The notes under the pieces were generated by a model. That model saw only the letters and a list, made by a program, of their open reading frames with translations. It had not been told where the DNA came from and made no database searches. Both the position numbers and the translations under genes were made by a program. Of a stretch of 40,751 nucleotides of DNA, positions 1-10,732 are shown in pieces. Location: contig NZ_RJVR01000141.1 of assembly GCF_003999195.1 (NCBI RefSeq), positions 1 to 40,751 on the forward strand, given 5' to 3'. Position 1 is the stretch's first letter. The number at the start of each line of letters is the position of its first letter. Source of the stretch: Streptomyces soli (GTDB taxonomy: Bacteria; Actinomycetota; Actinomycetes; Streptomycetales; Streptomycetaceae).

Positions 1-87
1 GTTGGTATCGGATGGGCCGTCCGGTGGGCGCGGAAGCGGGACCTGCGCTCGGTCTCGCTCACCACTCTTGAGACCGACGCCGGGTAG
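1..87 (+). CDS. C-terminal tail of an unidentified protein (partial)
   Basis: Frame 1 is open from the window edge to a TAG at 85-87 and encodes 28 residues ending SLTTLETDAG. The tail begins with a short hydrophobic/aromatic stretch followed by a basic run (WARKRDLRS), as at the cytoplasmic end of a membrane protein. Being next to a methylated-glycine demethylase, it could be the end of a betaine-type transporter, but that is inference from position only. Too little is present to assign a family. Confidence 0.4.
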   Translation, partial: VGIGWAVRWARKRDLRSVSLTTLETDAG

Positions 88-104
88 CGCGTCCCGGCAA
101 CTAG

Positions 105-2672
<2,568 letters not shown>

Positions 2673-2674
2673 AC

Positions 2675-2713
2675 GCCGGGAAGGGCGGCCCAGTCCGGAC
2701 CGCCCTTCCCGGC
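2675..2713 (+). terminator. hairpin terminator after the FAD/GcvT gene
   Basis: A perfect 14-bp stem (2675-2688 with 2700-2713) with an 11-base loop begins 2 bases after the stop codon. No T-run follows, as is common in high-GC actinomycetes. Confidence 0.75.
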
Positions 2714-2783
2714 TTGAACACGCCCCCTCCTCCGCCATCCAGCGGGTACCAGCGTTGATCCGCACATCTGGGGGGCACACGAG

Positions 2784-2843
2784 ACGGCCAGGACCCCTCC
2801 TCACGCGCCTCCAACTTCGCGCGTAAGGAGGGGTCCTGGCCGT
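2784..2843. repeat. 18-bp perfect inverted repeat, probable bidirectional terminator
   Basis: Positions 2784-2801 are the exact reverse complement of 2826-2843. An inner 5-bp match (ACGCG 2803-2807 with CGCGT 2820-2824) extends the hairpin. It lies between convergent genes, so it may end transcription from both sides. One arm overlaps the transposase-like coding remnant listed next, so it may instead mark an inverted duplication at an old recombination junction. The surrounding 2714-3085 holds no intact gene. Confidence 0.6.
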
Positions 2844-2886
2844 AGACCTCGTTCCCGGTGACCACTCGACCCTCTCGGAGGGGACA
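2797..2886 (-). pseudogene. decayed transposase remnant (IS701-like)
   Basis: Read on the minus strand, this stretch encodes VVTGNEVYGQDPSLRAKLEA. It resembles the conserved 'DEVYGQDPxLRAxLEARG' block of actinobacterial IS701-type DDE transposases as I remember it. The match breaks off at both ends, with no intact frame, so only a short relic survives. The family name is from memory of the motif and needs a search to confirm. Confidence 0.4.
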
Positions 2887-3085
2887 TCGGCGTGCAGCTC
2901 CGGGAACTCCACCGAGAGGAAGCTGCCGTCGGTGCCGCGGCCGCCCGGATGACGGCCGCGGCCTGTGCACACCCTCTTTGGGAGCGGCCGCAAGTCCGAC
3001 GCGCAGCTCTCGGTGAACTGCGCAGCGTTGGGCTGGATTCCGATGAGCGGGCTGGTCGTGAGTGGGCTCGGGGCGGTGCGGCGGC

Positions 3086-3940
3086 TCAGCTGAAGATGAC
3101 CGTGCGATTGCCGTGTAGCAGTACCCGGTTCTGGCAGTGCCAGTTGACCGCCCGGGCAAGGGCGAGTCGTTCGGCGTCCCGGCCGACGAGTACGAGTTGT
3201 TCGGGGGAGAGGCGGTGGTCCACCCGGATGACTTCCTGCTCGATGATCGGGCCCTCGTCCAGGTCCGCGGTGACGTAGTGGGCGGTCGCGCCGACCAACT
3301 TCACCCCTCGGTGGTAGGCCTGGTGGTAGGGCTTCGCACCGGCGAAGCTCGGCAGGAAGGAGTGATGGATGTTGATGGCGCGCCCCTCGAGGCGCTTGCA
3401 CAGGTCGTTGGACAGGACCTGCATGTAGCGCGCCAGCACCACAAGGTCGATCTGGTGCTCGTCGACTAGTTCGAGGAGCCTGCCCTCGGCCTGTGCTTTG
3501 GTCTCGGCGGTCACCGGGACGTGCTCGAATCCGAGCCCGGCCGCGAGCGCCAACGGGCGTAGGTCGGGGTGGTTCGACACCACCAGGGCAAGTTCGGCGT
3601 CCAAGGTCTCGCTGCGCCAGCGGTAGAGCAGGTCGGCGAGGCAGTGGTCGAACTTTGACACCATTATCAGGACCCGCGGCCTGTGAGCGGCGTCGCGCAA
3701 CTGCCAGCGCATGCCGAACGCCTCTGCGACCGGTCCGAAGGCGTCGCGCAGCTGCTGGAGTGCCAAATCCGGGGACGGGGTTGTGAAGCTGGTGCGCAGG
3801 AACAGTTGCCCGTGCACCTGATCGTCGAACTGCTGATGCTCGCTGATGTCGCAGCCGTTCCGGACCAGGAAGGACGTCACCGAGTGGGTGATTCCCGGTC
3901 GCTCGGGGCAACTCAAGGTGAGGACGAACTGATGGGTCAT
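3086..3940 (-). CDS. purU: formyltetrahydrofolate deformylase
   Basis: A 284-residue protein, the usual PurU length. An N-terminal ACT domain (FVLTLSCPERPGITHSV, about residues 4-80) is followed by a formyltransferase-type hydrolase domain with INIHHSFLPSF and the GATAHYVTADLDEGPI loop that carry the Asn/His/Asp active-site set. It hydrolyses 10-formyl-THF to THF and formate in the cytoplasm. It is last in the soxBDAG-purU order, where it would regenerate free THF from one-carbon units produced by sarcosine oxidase. The upstream soxG stop overlaps a GTG at 3946 (GTGA), so translation is probably coupled. The ATG at 3940 was preferred for its 10-base spacing from GAGG; the GTG start would add two residues. 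Confidence 0.93.
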   Translation of the reverse strand: MTHQFVLTLSCPERPGITHSVTSFLVRNGCDISEHQQFDDQVHGQLFLRTSFTTPSPDLALQQLRDAFGPVAEAFGMRWQLRDAAHRPRVLIMVSKFDHCLADLLYRWRSETLDAELALVVSNHPDLRPLALAAGLGFEHVPVTAETKAQAEGRLLELVDEHQIDLVVLARYMQVLSNDLCKRLEGRAINIHHSFLPSFAGAKPYHQAYHRGVKLVGATAHYVTADLDEGPIIEQEVIRVDHRLSPEQLVLVGRDAERLALARAVNWHCQNRVLLHGNRTVIFS

Positions 3941-3942
3941 GG

Positions 3943-4539
3943 TCACGGTGCCTCTTCCCGGTACTCGGTGCATGCGTCGACCAGCCAGGACGCGACGTAG
4001 GGCGCGAAGGACGGACGGATGAGCAACCAGACACTGGTGGCCGCGTCGTCGCGGACCAGCAGGACGACGCCGGCCTGAGCGAGCTGGGTCTGCACGCACG
4101 TCCCGCCAGGGCTGACCTGCGGGTGCAGGTCGATCGCGCACCCGCGCGCGAGAACCTCCCGCGTGAGGCTGCCGGACACGCGGAGCGTGGTCCGCTGGGC
4201 CGAGACGTCGGTGACGGTACCGAATTCGTCGCCAATTGCCGCCCGAAGGGCGTCCTGGAGTTGCGCCTGCCTTCCGGGCGGTGCGACGAGGAGCCACTCG
4301 TCCGGACCCAGCCAGAGGGCCTCCACCTCATCGGTGCCCACAAAGGTGCACGGCGCAGTCGGCAAGGCGACGCCGATGACCTCCGCGACCGATGCCGCGG
4401 CCGGGCCGTCGGCGTCGAGCCGCAGCGACAGCTGGGTGCGGAAGGGCATTTCCCGGACCTGGATGTCGGCAGGCAGCTGATCGAACGCCGCTGCCCAGTC
4501 GGCGAGCGGACTGAGCCGGATGGATGTCTCAACCGTCAC
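3943..4539 (-). CDS. soxG: sarcosine oxidase gamma subunit
   Basis: A 198-residue protein with the weakly conserved GcvT/SoxG fold of the smallest folate-side subunit of heterotetrameric sarcosine oxidase (for example LWLGPDEWLLVAP near residue 76 and the following SAQRTTLRVSG segment). It has no catalytic residues of its own and packs against the alpha subunit. It starts 11 bases inside the 3' end of soxA and its stop overlaps the purU start region, so it sits in a tightly coupled operon. The family is assigned from both sequence pattern and gene order. Confidence 0.88.
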   Translation of the reverse strand: MTVETSIRLSPLADWAAAFDQLPADIQVREMPFRTQLSLRLDADGPAAASVAEVIGVALPTAPCTFVGTDEVEALWLGPDEWLLVAPPGRQAQLQDALRAAIGDEFGTVTDVSAQRTTLRVSGSLTREVLARGCAIDLHPQVSPGGTCVQTQLAQAGVVLLVRDDAATSVWLLIRPSFAPYVASWLVDACTEYREEAP

Positions 4540-7399
4540 GGCGAGTCCCCTCCTTGTCGTAAAGCACGGGATCGGTCACCGTCACCGGCACGACGGTGCC
4601 GTCGAAGGGGACGTACAGGGTCTCGCCGATACGCTCCCTGCCGGACCGGACGAGAGCGAGCGCGAAGGTTCGGTCCAGCGCCGCGCTGCGGTAACTCGAG
4701 GTCACGTGGCCGAGCATCGGGACCGGCGGTGGGGGCACCGTTTCGGTGGTGATGAGCTGGGCGCCTTCGGGCAGCAGCACGTGCTGGTCGACCGGCAGGA
4801 GTCCGACGAGCTGTTTGCGGTCGGGCCTGGTGTTCTCCGGCCGGGCGAAGGACCGCTTGCCGATGAAGTCGGGCTTCTTCTTCGACACCACCCACGACAT
4901 GCCGAGGTCTTGGGGCGTGACGGTGCCATCGGTGTCCTGGCCGATGATCGGATAGCCCTTCTCGGCGCGCAGCACGTGCATCGTCTCGGTGCCGTAGGGC
5001 GTGATGCCGTAGGGCTTGCCCGCCGCGATCAGTGCCTCCCACACGGCCACGCCGTCCCAGGCCACGACGTTCACCTCGTAGGCGAGCTCGCCGGAGAAGC
5101 TGATGCGGCAGATGCGGGCGGGGACGCCGGCGACGGTCGCGTCGCGCCAGGTCATGAACGGAAAGGCGGCGTTGCTGACGTCCAGACCGGGCGCGACGGC
5201 GGCCAGTACGTCACGGGAGCGGGGTCCCACGAGCGGGATGGTCACCCAATGCTCGGTGACCGAGGTCAGGCTGACGCGCAGCTGGGGCCATTCCGTCTGC
5301 AGCCATTCCTCCATCCACTCCAGGACCTTGGCGGCGTTGCCGGTGGTCGTGGTGAGCAGGAATTCCTCGTCGGCGACGCGGATGACAGTGCCGTCGTCGA
5401 TGACCATGCCGTCCACGCCGCACATGAGGCCGTAGCGTGCCGAGCCGACCTTCAGACTGCTCATCAGGTTGGTGTAGATCCGGTCGAGCAGCTCGCCGGC
5501 GTCGGGACCCTGAACGGTGATCTTGCCGAGCGTCGAGCCGTCCATCAGCGCGACGCTCTCCCGGGCGGTGCGGCACTCACGCAGGACGGCCGTCTCGATG
5601 TCCTCGCCGGGCAGCGGGTAGTACCAGGGGCGCTTCCACTGGCCGACGTTCTCGAACTCCGCGCCGTGCTCGACATGCCACGCATGGAGCACGGTCACCC
5701 GTGCCGGGTCGAACAACGCGCCCCGGTCCCGGCCGGCCAGCGCGGCAAAGGCCACGGGGGCGTACGGCGGCCGGAAGGTGGTCGTGCCCAGGTCGGCGAT
5801 GTCCACCCCCAGCGCCTGCGCGACGATGCCGGAGGCGATGACACCCGACGTCTTTCCCTGGTCGTGCGCGGTGCCGATGGTGGTGTACCGCTTGACGTGT
5901 TCCATGGAGCGAAGGCCGGCGCCAGTGGCGCGCAGTACGTCCGCCACGGTGGCGTCGCGCTGCAGATCGACGAACCGCGCGTCGGCGCCGCCCTCGCCGG
6001 GATCGGAATCCGGATCCGGCACCGACCACAGCACACAGCCGGGCAGGCCATCGGTCTGCTCGACGGCGGCGGGCAGGCTCGCCGGCGCGGCGGCTCGGCC
6101 TAGTGCGGCCAGTGCCTGACGCGCGGCCTCTTGGCCGTCAGCGAGGCAGTCGGCGAGCATGAAGACCCCCCGGGCCGAACCCGCCGTCCGAACGGCGGGC
6201 AGCGCGCCGTCGGGAAGAAAGGCGCCTATAGCCTCCTCGTAGCGGAGCTTGCCGCGCGCCTGGCTGAACAGGTGCGCCGCCGGGTTCCACCCGCCTGAGA
6301 CCAGCAACAAGTCGACCGAGACGGCCCGACGCGGGCCGAGACGACCGTCGATGAATGGTGCGACGTGCACACGCGTGATCCGGTCGTAGCCGCTGGTACC
6401 GGTCACCACATGCCCCGGCTGCACCTCGATGCGGCGCCGCAGACACTCGGCAACGAGGGAAGCAGGCACGTCGTCACGGGCGTCAAGGACGGCCGCGATG
6501 TTCGCACCGGCGTCGGCCAGTTCGATCGCGGCGCTGTAAGCGCTGTCGTTGGTGGTGAATACCGCGATGCTGCGGCCGGCCAGCACGCCGTAGCGGTTGA
6601 GGTAGGTGCGTGCCGCGCCGGCCAGCATGATGCCCGGACGGTCGTTGCCGGCGAACACCACTGGGCGTTCGTGCGCTCCAGTCGCGACAACGACCTGCTT
6701 CGCGCGGATTCGCCAGATCCGCTGCCGCGACAGGTGTGAGGGCGCGGACGCCCCGAGGTGATCGGTTCGCTTCTCCAGCGCGAGCACGAACCCGTCGTCG
6801 TAGTGGCCGAAGGCCGTCGTGCGGGTGAGCACGCGGACGTCGGGAAAGGTCGCGAGTTCGTCGGTGACCCGAGTGGCCCAGTCGGCGGCGGGTGCGCCGT
6901 CGAGGGTTTCGGTGCTTTCCAGGAGGGACCCGCCCGTCTGCGGCTGGTCGTCGACGAGTACCACGCGGGCTCCGGCTCTGGCGGCGGCGAGCGCCGCGAC
7001 GAGCCCGGACGGCCCGGCTCCGACGATCAGGACATCGCAGTGCGCGTGCGTCGAGTCGTAGCGGGCCGGGTCCGGGGCGCCGCCCAGCCGGCCCTGCCCA
7101 CGCAGGCCGCGGGCGACCAGGCCGTCGTACAGCTCGACGGTTGTCGCGGTCAACATGGGCTCGGGGAATGGCGCCTCGATCTGTACCAGGGCGCCCGGGT
7201 CCTCGACGCCGGCGGCCATGATGCCGCGGGGTCGCCCGTACTTGATCCCGGTCGCAACGTTGTGCACGCCGTTGGCGAGCAGCGCCGAGGCCAGGGTGTC
7301 ACCGGGGTGGCCGTGGTACTGCGTGCCGTCGAAGGTGAAGGTCAACTCGGTGCCGTGGTCTATGCGGCCGCGATCGGCGAGCCGGAATTGCGCTGTCAT
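4529..7399 (-). CDS. soxA: sarcosine oxidase alpha subunit
   Basis: A 956-residue protein, close to the usual SoxA length. Its order is an N-terminal ferredoxin-like Fer2_4 fold (about 1-100), an NAD-binding Rossmann domain with VLIVGAGPSGLVAALAAARAG near residue 122, and a C-terminal aminomethyltransferase (GcvT) domain from about 570 to the end with the folate-binding face. The alpha subunit binds NAD and THF and converts the methyl group removed at the beta subunit into 5,10-methylene-THF. It overlaps soxD by 4 bases (ATGA type) and soxG by 11, so the operon is translationally coupled. Confidence 0.95.
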   Translation of the reverse strand: MTAQFRLADRGRIDHGTELTFTFDGTQYHGHPGDTLASALLANGVHNVATGIKYGRPRGIMAAGVEDPGALVQIEAPFPEPMLTATTVELYDGLVARGLRGQGRLGGAPDPARYDSTHAHCDVLIVGAGPSGLVAALAAARAGARVVLVDDQPQTGGSLLESTETLDGAPAADWATRVTDELATFPDVRVLTRTTAFGHYDDGFVLALEKRTDHLGASAPSHLSRQRIWRIRAKQVVVATGAHERPVVFAGNDRPGIMLAGAARTYLNRYGVLAGRSIAVFTTNDSAYSAAIELADAGANIAAVLDARDDVPASLVAECLRRRIEVQPGHVVTGTSGYDRITRVHVAPFIDGRLGPRRAVSVDLLLVSGGWNPAAHLFSQARGKLRYEEAIGAFLPDGALPAVRTAGSARGVFMLADCLADGQEAARQALAALGRAAAPASLPAAVEQTDGLPGCVLWSVPDPDSDPGEGGADARFVDLQRDATVADVLRATGAGLRSMEHVKRYTTIGTAHDQGKTSGVIASGIVAQALGVDIADLGTTTFRPPYAPVAFAALAGRDRGALFDPARVTVLHAWHVEHGAEFENVGQWKRPWYYPLPGEDIETAVLRECRTARESVALMDGSTLGKITVQGPDAGELLDRIYTNLMSSLKVGSARYGLMCGVDGMVIDDGTVIRVADEEFLLTTTTGNAAKVLEWMEEWLQTEWPQLRVSLTSVTEHWVTIPLVGPRSRDVLAAVAPGLDVSNAAFPFMTWRDATVAGVPARICRISFSGELAYEVNVVAWDGVAVWEALIAAGKPYGITPYGTETMHVLRAEKGYPIIGQDTDGTVTPQDLGMSWVVSKKKPDFIGKRSFARPENTRPDRKQLVGLLPVDQHVLLPEGAQLITTETVPPPPVPMLGHVTSSYRSAALDRTFALALVRSGRERIGETLYVPFDGTVVPVTVTDPVLYDKEGTRRDG

Positions 7400-7716
7400 G
7401 CGGTCGCCACCTGCGCCTGGTCCTGTCCCGTCGACGGGGCGATGGATTGTGGTGGCTGCTGCCCGGTGCGGTATACGGCGAGCAGGTCGTGCGTGGCGGT
7501 GTCACGGACGGCGTTGAACCACCGTCGGCAGCCCGCGGCGTGCATCCAGCGTTCCGCGAACGGGCCCTTGGGGTTGTCACGGAAGAACACAAACTGCGCC
7601 CATTGGGCGTCGGACAGGCCGTGTGGGTCGTCCGGATAGGCCACGTGGGCTTGGCCGCCGTAGTGGAACTCGGCCTCTTCACGGTCACCGCACCAGGGGC
7701 AGGGAATCAGCTGCAT
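7396..7716 (-). CDS. soxD: sarcosine oxidase delta subunit
   Basis: A 106-residue zinc protein. CPWCG at residues 6-10, His59 and Cys63 (WMHAAGCRRWF) match the Cys6/Cys9/His59/Cys63 zinc set known for SoxD. It holds the heterotetramer together and contacts alpha. It lies between soxB and soxA in the canonical order. The C-terminal tail after residue 85 is low in complexity and probably disordered. Confidence 0.94.
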   Translation of the reverse strand: MQLIPCPWCGDREEAEFHYGGQAHVAYPDDPHGLSDAQWAQFVFFRDNPKGPFAERWMHAAGCRRWFNAVRDTATHDLLAVYRTGQQPPQSIAPSTGQDQAQVATA

Positions 7717-7746
7717 CGCGTCTCTCCTCGTAGGAACTGGCCGTGT

Positions 7747-8997
7747 TCAGTGGGCGACGCCGGCGGCGCCGTGCTCGTCGACCAGCGCGCCGGTGGTGAA
7801 CCGGTCCAGGGTGAACGGGGCGTTGTAGGGGTGCGGCTCGTCGTGCGCGACGGTGTGTGCGAAGCACCAACCGACGCCGGGTGTGGCCTTGAACCCGCCG
7901 GTGCCCCAGCCGCAGTTGAGGTACAGGCCATCGACGGGAGTGAGTCCCACGATCGGAGAGGCGTCCGGAGTGACGTCGACGATGCCGGCCCACGTGCGCA
8001 GCAGATGGGCGCGGGCGAAGACTGGGAACAGCTCCAGGGCGGCGGACATTTGCCGCTCGATAATGTGGAACGCGCCGCGCTGGCCGTATCCGTTGTAGCT
8101 GTCGATGCCTGCGCCCATCACCAGTTCGCCCTTATGTGCCTGTGAGACGTACACGTGCACGGCGTTGGACATCACCACTGTGGGGTGCACCGGCTCCAGC
8201 AGCTCCGAGACCAGTGCCTGTAGCGGATGGCTCTGGATCGGCAGCCGCAGACCCGCCATACCGGCCAGGACGGACGAGTGGCCGGCAGCAGACAGCGCCA
8301 CCTTCCCGGCAGCGATCCTGCCGCGAGTGGTCTGCACACCCACGACCCGGTCCCCCGCGACGTCGAGACCGGTGACCTCGCAGTTCTGGATCAGGTCGAT
8401 CCCGTATTCATCGGCACGGCGGGCGAAACCCCAGGCGACGTAGTCGTGTTTGGCGATGCCCGCACGCGGCTGGTAGGTCGCTCCGAGTACCGGGTAGCGG
8501 ATATCCGGAGAGATGTTGACGATCGGGCAGACCTTCGCGACGTCCTCGGGTTCCAGCCACTCCGCGTCGATGCCGTTGAGCTGGTTGGCGTATACCCGCC
8601 GCCTGCTGTCACGGACGTCCTGCAGACCGTGCGCCAGGTTCAGCACGCCGCGCTGGCTGAACAGGATCGGATAGTCCAGATCCTCTTCGAGTCCCTCCCA
8701 GAGCTTGAGCGAGTGCTCGTAAATCCCCGAACTCTCATCCCACAGGTAGTTCGACCGGATGATCGTGGTGTTGCGGGCCATGTTGCCGCCGGCCAGCCAG
8801 CCCTTCTCCAGCACCGCAACATTGGTGATGCCGTGGTTCTTCGCCAGGTAGTACGCGGTCGCCAGGCCGTGACCGCCACCTCCAACGATCACCACATCGT
8901 AGGAGGGCTTGGGAGCTGGATTGCGCCACAGGAAGGCAGGGTGGTCAGGTAGGCCATCTGCCGGTGACGCGCCGACTACGGACGTCGAAGTACTCAT
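7747..8997 (-). CDS. soxB: sarcosine oxidase beta subunit
   Basis: A 416-residue DAO-family flavoprotein. The FAD-binding Rossmann motif is [18 protein letters not shown] (about 35-52). His184 in [11 protein letters not shown] occupies the place of the histidine that covalently carries FMN in characterised beta subunits (His173 in the Corynebacterium enzyme; the offset fits the longer N-terminus here). The subunit demethylates sarcosine at non-covalent FAD and passes electrons to FMN and oxygen, forming hydrogen peroxide. The ATG at 8997 was chosen over the long upstream extension because family similarity begins there. It is the first gene of the operon, divergent from the GntR regulator. 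Confidence 0.95.
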   Translation of the reverse strand: MSTSTSVVGASPADGLPDHPAFLWRNPAPKPSYDVVIVGGGGHGLATAYYLAKNHGITNVAVLEKGWLAGGNMARNTTIIRSNYLWDESSGIYEHSLKLWEGLEEDLDYPILFSQRGVLNLAHGLQDVRDSRRRVYANQLNGIDAEWLEPEDVAKVCPIVNISPDIRYPVLGATYQPRAGIAKHDYVAWGFARRADEYGIDLIQNCEVTGLDVAGDRVVGVQTTRGRIAAGKVALSAAGHSSVLAGMAGLRLPIQSHPLQALVSELLEPVHPTVVMSNAVHVYVSQAHKGELVMGAGIDSYNGYGQRGAFHIIERQMSAALELFPVFARAHLLRTWAGIVDVTPDASPIVGLTPVDGLYLNCGWGTGGFKATPGVGWCFAHTVAHDEPHPYNAPFTLDRFTTGALVDEHGAAGVAH

Positions 8998-9100
8998 CGC
9001 GTGCCTGTTTCCTGGGTGGCCGACCGGGCGGCCGGGCAACGGAGGGACCGGTCGGCCGACACTGCCCTGGGCTCGTCCTCGAGGTCGATGCTCATCAGTC

Positions 9101-9140
9101 CTCTTAATATCCGGATCCACTAGAACTGATATATTAGACC
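9101..9140. promoter_or_regulatory. AT-rich divergent promoter/operator between soxB and the GntR gene
   Basis: An AT-rich patch in otherwise GC-rich DNA contains TTAATATC and GATATATTA in roughly inverted order, flanking GGATCC, and a TATATT hexamer at 9130-9135. It lies in the middle of the divergent intergenic region, the usual place for an autoregulating FadR-type operator. The dyad is imperfect, so the exact site is uncertain. Confidence 0.4.
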
Positions 9141-9193
9141 ATGTTGCAGTGGGCCTTAAACTGGGCCGCGACCAGGGAGGTGCCCGGCGGATC

Positions 9194-9844
9194 ATGTCGA
9201 CCGCTACCGAGAAGGATCGGCGATCACTGGCCGAACAGGCGTACCACATCATCTGTGACTGGTTGGTGACCCTGCAGATCCGTCCGGGGTCGCCGATCAA
9301 TGACGAGCAGGTGGCGAACGAGCTCGGCCTGGGCCGCACGCCCGTGCGGGAGGCGCTCAAGCGGCTCGAGTCGGACCGTCTCGTCGTCGCGTATCCGCGA
9401 CGCGGCACCTTCGCCACAGAGGTCCACATCACCGACCTCGGGCACATCTCCGAGGTCCGCCAGCAGCTCGAGCCCCTGGCTGCGGCCAGCGCGGCCCGTC
9501 GCATGACCCGGAGCGACCGCGCCGATCTGGAGGCCCTGCTCGCGGAACTCGACTCGGATGCGTCCAATGACGTGCGCGAACTCATCGGCCTCGACATGCG
9601 TGTGCACCGCGCCATTTACGCCGCGGCCCACAACCCCTATCTCGAGGACACTCTGATTCAGTACGACAATCTGGCGACGCGCATCTGGTGCCTGTTCGTG
9701 GATCGCCTGCCGGGGCTTGCCGGCCATGTGGGCGAGCACGGCGCCCTACTGCGCGCGGTCGTCGACGGGGACGCGAACATGGCCGCCGACCTCGCCGCCG
9801 GCCATGTGGCAGGGTTCGAGTCGGCCATCCGCAAGATCATCTGA
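9194..9844 (+). CDS. GntR family (FadR/FCD) transcriptional regulator
   Basis: A 216-residue protein. A winged helix-turn-helix at about 10-75 ([20 protein letters not shown]) is followed by an all-helical FCD ligand domain. The Asp/His pattern of that domain ([18 protein letters not shown], then [13 protein letters not shown]) is typical of metal- and carboxylate-binding FCD sensors. It is divergent from soxB and most likely controls the sarcosine oxidase operon in response to a small acid such as sarcosine or a relative. The ATG at 9194 sits behind a GGGAGG 13 bases away; GTG 9149 is an alternative with a poorer match to the family start. Confidence 0.88.
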   Translation: MSTATEKDRRSLAEQAYHIICDWLVTLQIRPGSPINDEQVANELGLGRTPVREALKRLESDRLVVAYPRRGTFATEVHITDLGHISEVRQQLEPLAAASAARRMTRSDRADLEALLAELDSDASNDVRELIGLDMRVHRAIYAAAHNPYLEDTLIQYDNLATRIWCLFVDRLPGLAGHVGEHGALLRAVVDGDANMAADLAAGHVAGFESAIRKII

Positions 9845-9867
9845 AGGCCGCCCCCCAGCTCCCGAGT

Positions 9868-10326
9868 ATGGCCGGCCGGGTCGGGTTCGGCGTACTCGCG
9901 CATTTCGCCCCAGGTGGGGAAGAGGGTCTGAGCCCTGACGAGCGTTCCCTTCTGGCCGGGTGCTCCCGGGACGTCCTGCGCCGGGAGCACCCGTCGGACC
10001 CGGAGCGGACGCAGAACCGGATCCGGATGTGGGACACCGCGAGCGGTGACTGCGTACGAGTCTTCGATCCACAGCCGACCGGCGCGTCCGAGCTCCGGCT
10101 CAGCGGCGACGGACGGTTCGCGGTCTCGTGCGGAGTGGAGTCCGCCGTCCGCGTGTGGGAGGTCGCCACCGGCCGTTGCCTGGGAACCCTGGACGGCCAA
10201 CGGCGCAACACGGCAGGGCTGGCGATCACCACCGATGTGAACTTCGCCTTGACTGCCGACGGCGACCAGACTTTACGACTGTGGGAGCTCGACTGGGATC
10301 TCCAGCCTCCGAGCCAATCGTTTTGA
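9868..10326 (+). pseudogene. WD40-repeat protein fragment
   Basis: The translated frame contains two to three WD40 blades (RMWDTASGDCVRVF, RVWEVATGRCLGTL, TLRLWELDW). The region before them, and the lack of a complete 6-7 blade propeller, show that only a C-terminal piece remains. No good ribosome site precedes the in-frame ATG at 9868. Full-length actinomycete relatives often carry an N-terminal kinase or NTPase domain, which is absent here. It lies next to another mobile-element fragment, consistent with rearrangement. A short free-standing product cannot be excluded. Confidence 0.6.
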
Positions 10327-10335
10327 CGCGATGAA

Positions 10336-10354
10336 GGGGCGGGGTTGCCGCCCC
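10336..10354. repeat. 7-bp perfect hairpin between the WD40 and IS110 fragments
   Basis: GGGGCGG (10336-10342) pairs with CCGCCCC (10348-10354) across a 5-base loop. It begins 10 bases after the WD40 stop and lies in the left-end leader of the IS110-like fragment. It may be a terminator or a relic of the element's structured left end. Confidence 0.4.
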
Positions 10355-10411
10355 ATGGGCGTCTCGAGTAGGTCCCAGGTGCCCACTCCCTCATGGCGAA
10401 GGAGGCTCCTG

Positions 10412-10534
10412 GTGAGCGAGTACGACGGACATCAGTACGTGGGGATCGATCTGCATCGCAGGCGGTCCGTGAGCGAGCGACCTCGTCGTCGGCGTCTGAC
10501 CTCGCTGGACGTGTCATTCGCAGTTCAGCGCTAG
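10412..10534 (+). pseudogene. N-terminal fragment of an IS110-family transposase
   Basis: A GTG start with GGAGG 6-7 bases upstream opens a frame reading VSEYDGHQYVGIDLHRRRSV. This is the family's N-terminus and includes the first DEDD-type aspartate in GIDLHR. Similarity stops after about 20 residues and the frame ends at 10534, so the element is 3'-deleted. IS110 elements carry their bridge RNA just upstream of this start, so 10330-10411 may hold part of one. Confidence 0.6.
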
Positions 10535-10732
10535 ATCAGGCGGCTACGACCTCTGGCCTCTCGACGAGCTGACCGCGTTCGAAGCGGCCCCCCATCACCG
10601 AACCGTTCGACGCAAACGACCTCCCCACACCGGTCTGACAGTGCGGGAAGTGTGCCGGGCGGTGGGGTGGTGGTGCGGGGCGGGGGAGAGGTCTAATCCT
10701 CATGGCATCTCGTGAACGTCGGAGGGGTAACT

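Noticed and set aside
4520..6103. Plus-strand open frame of 527 codons within soxA
   Set aside because: Shadow of soxA; no ribosome site or family pattern.
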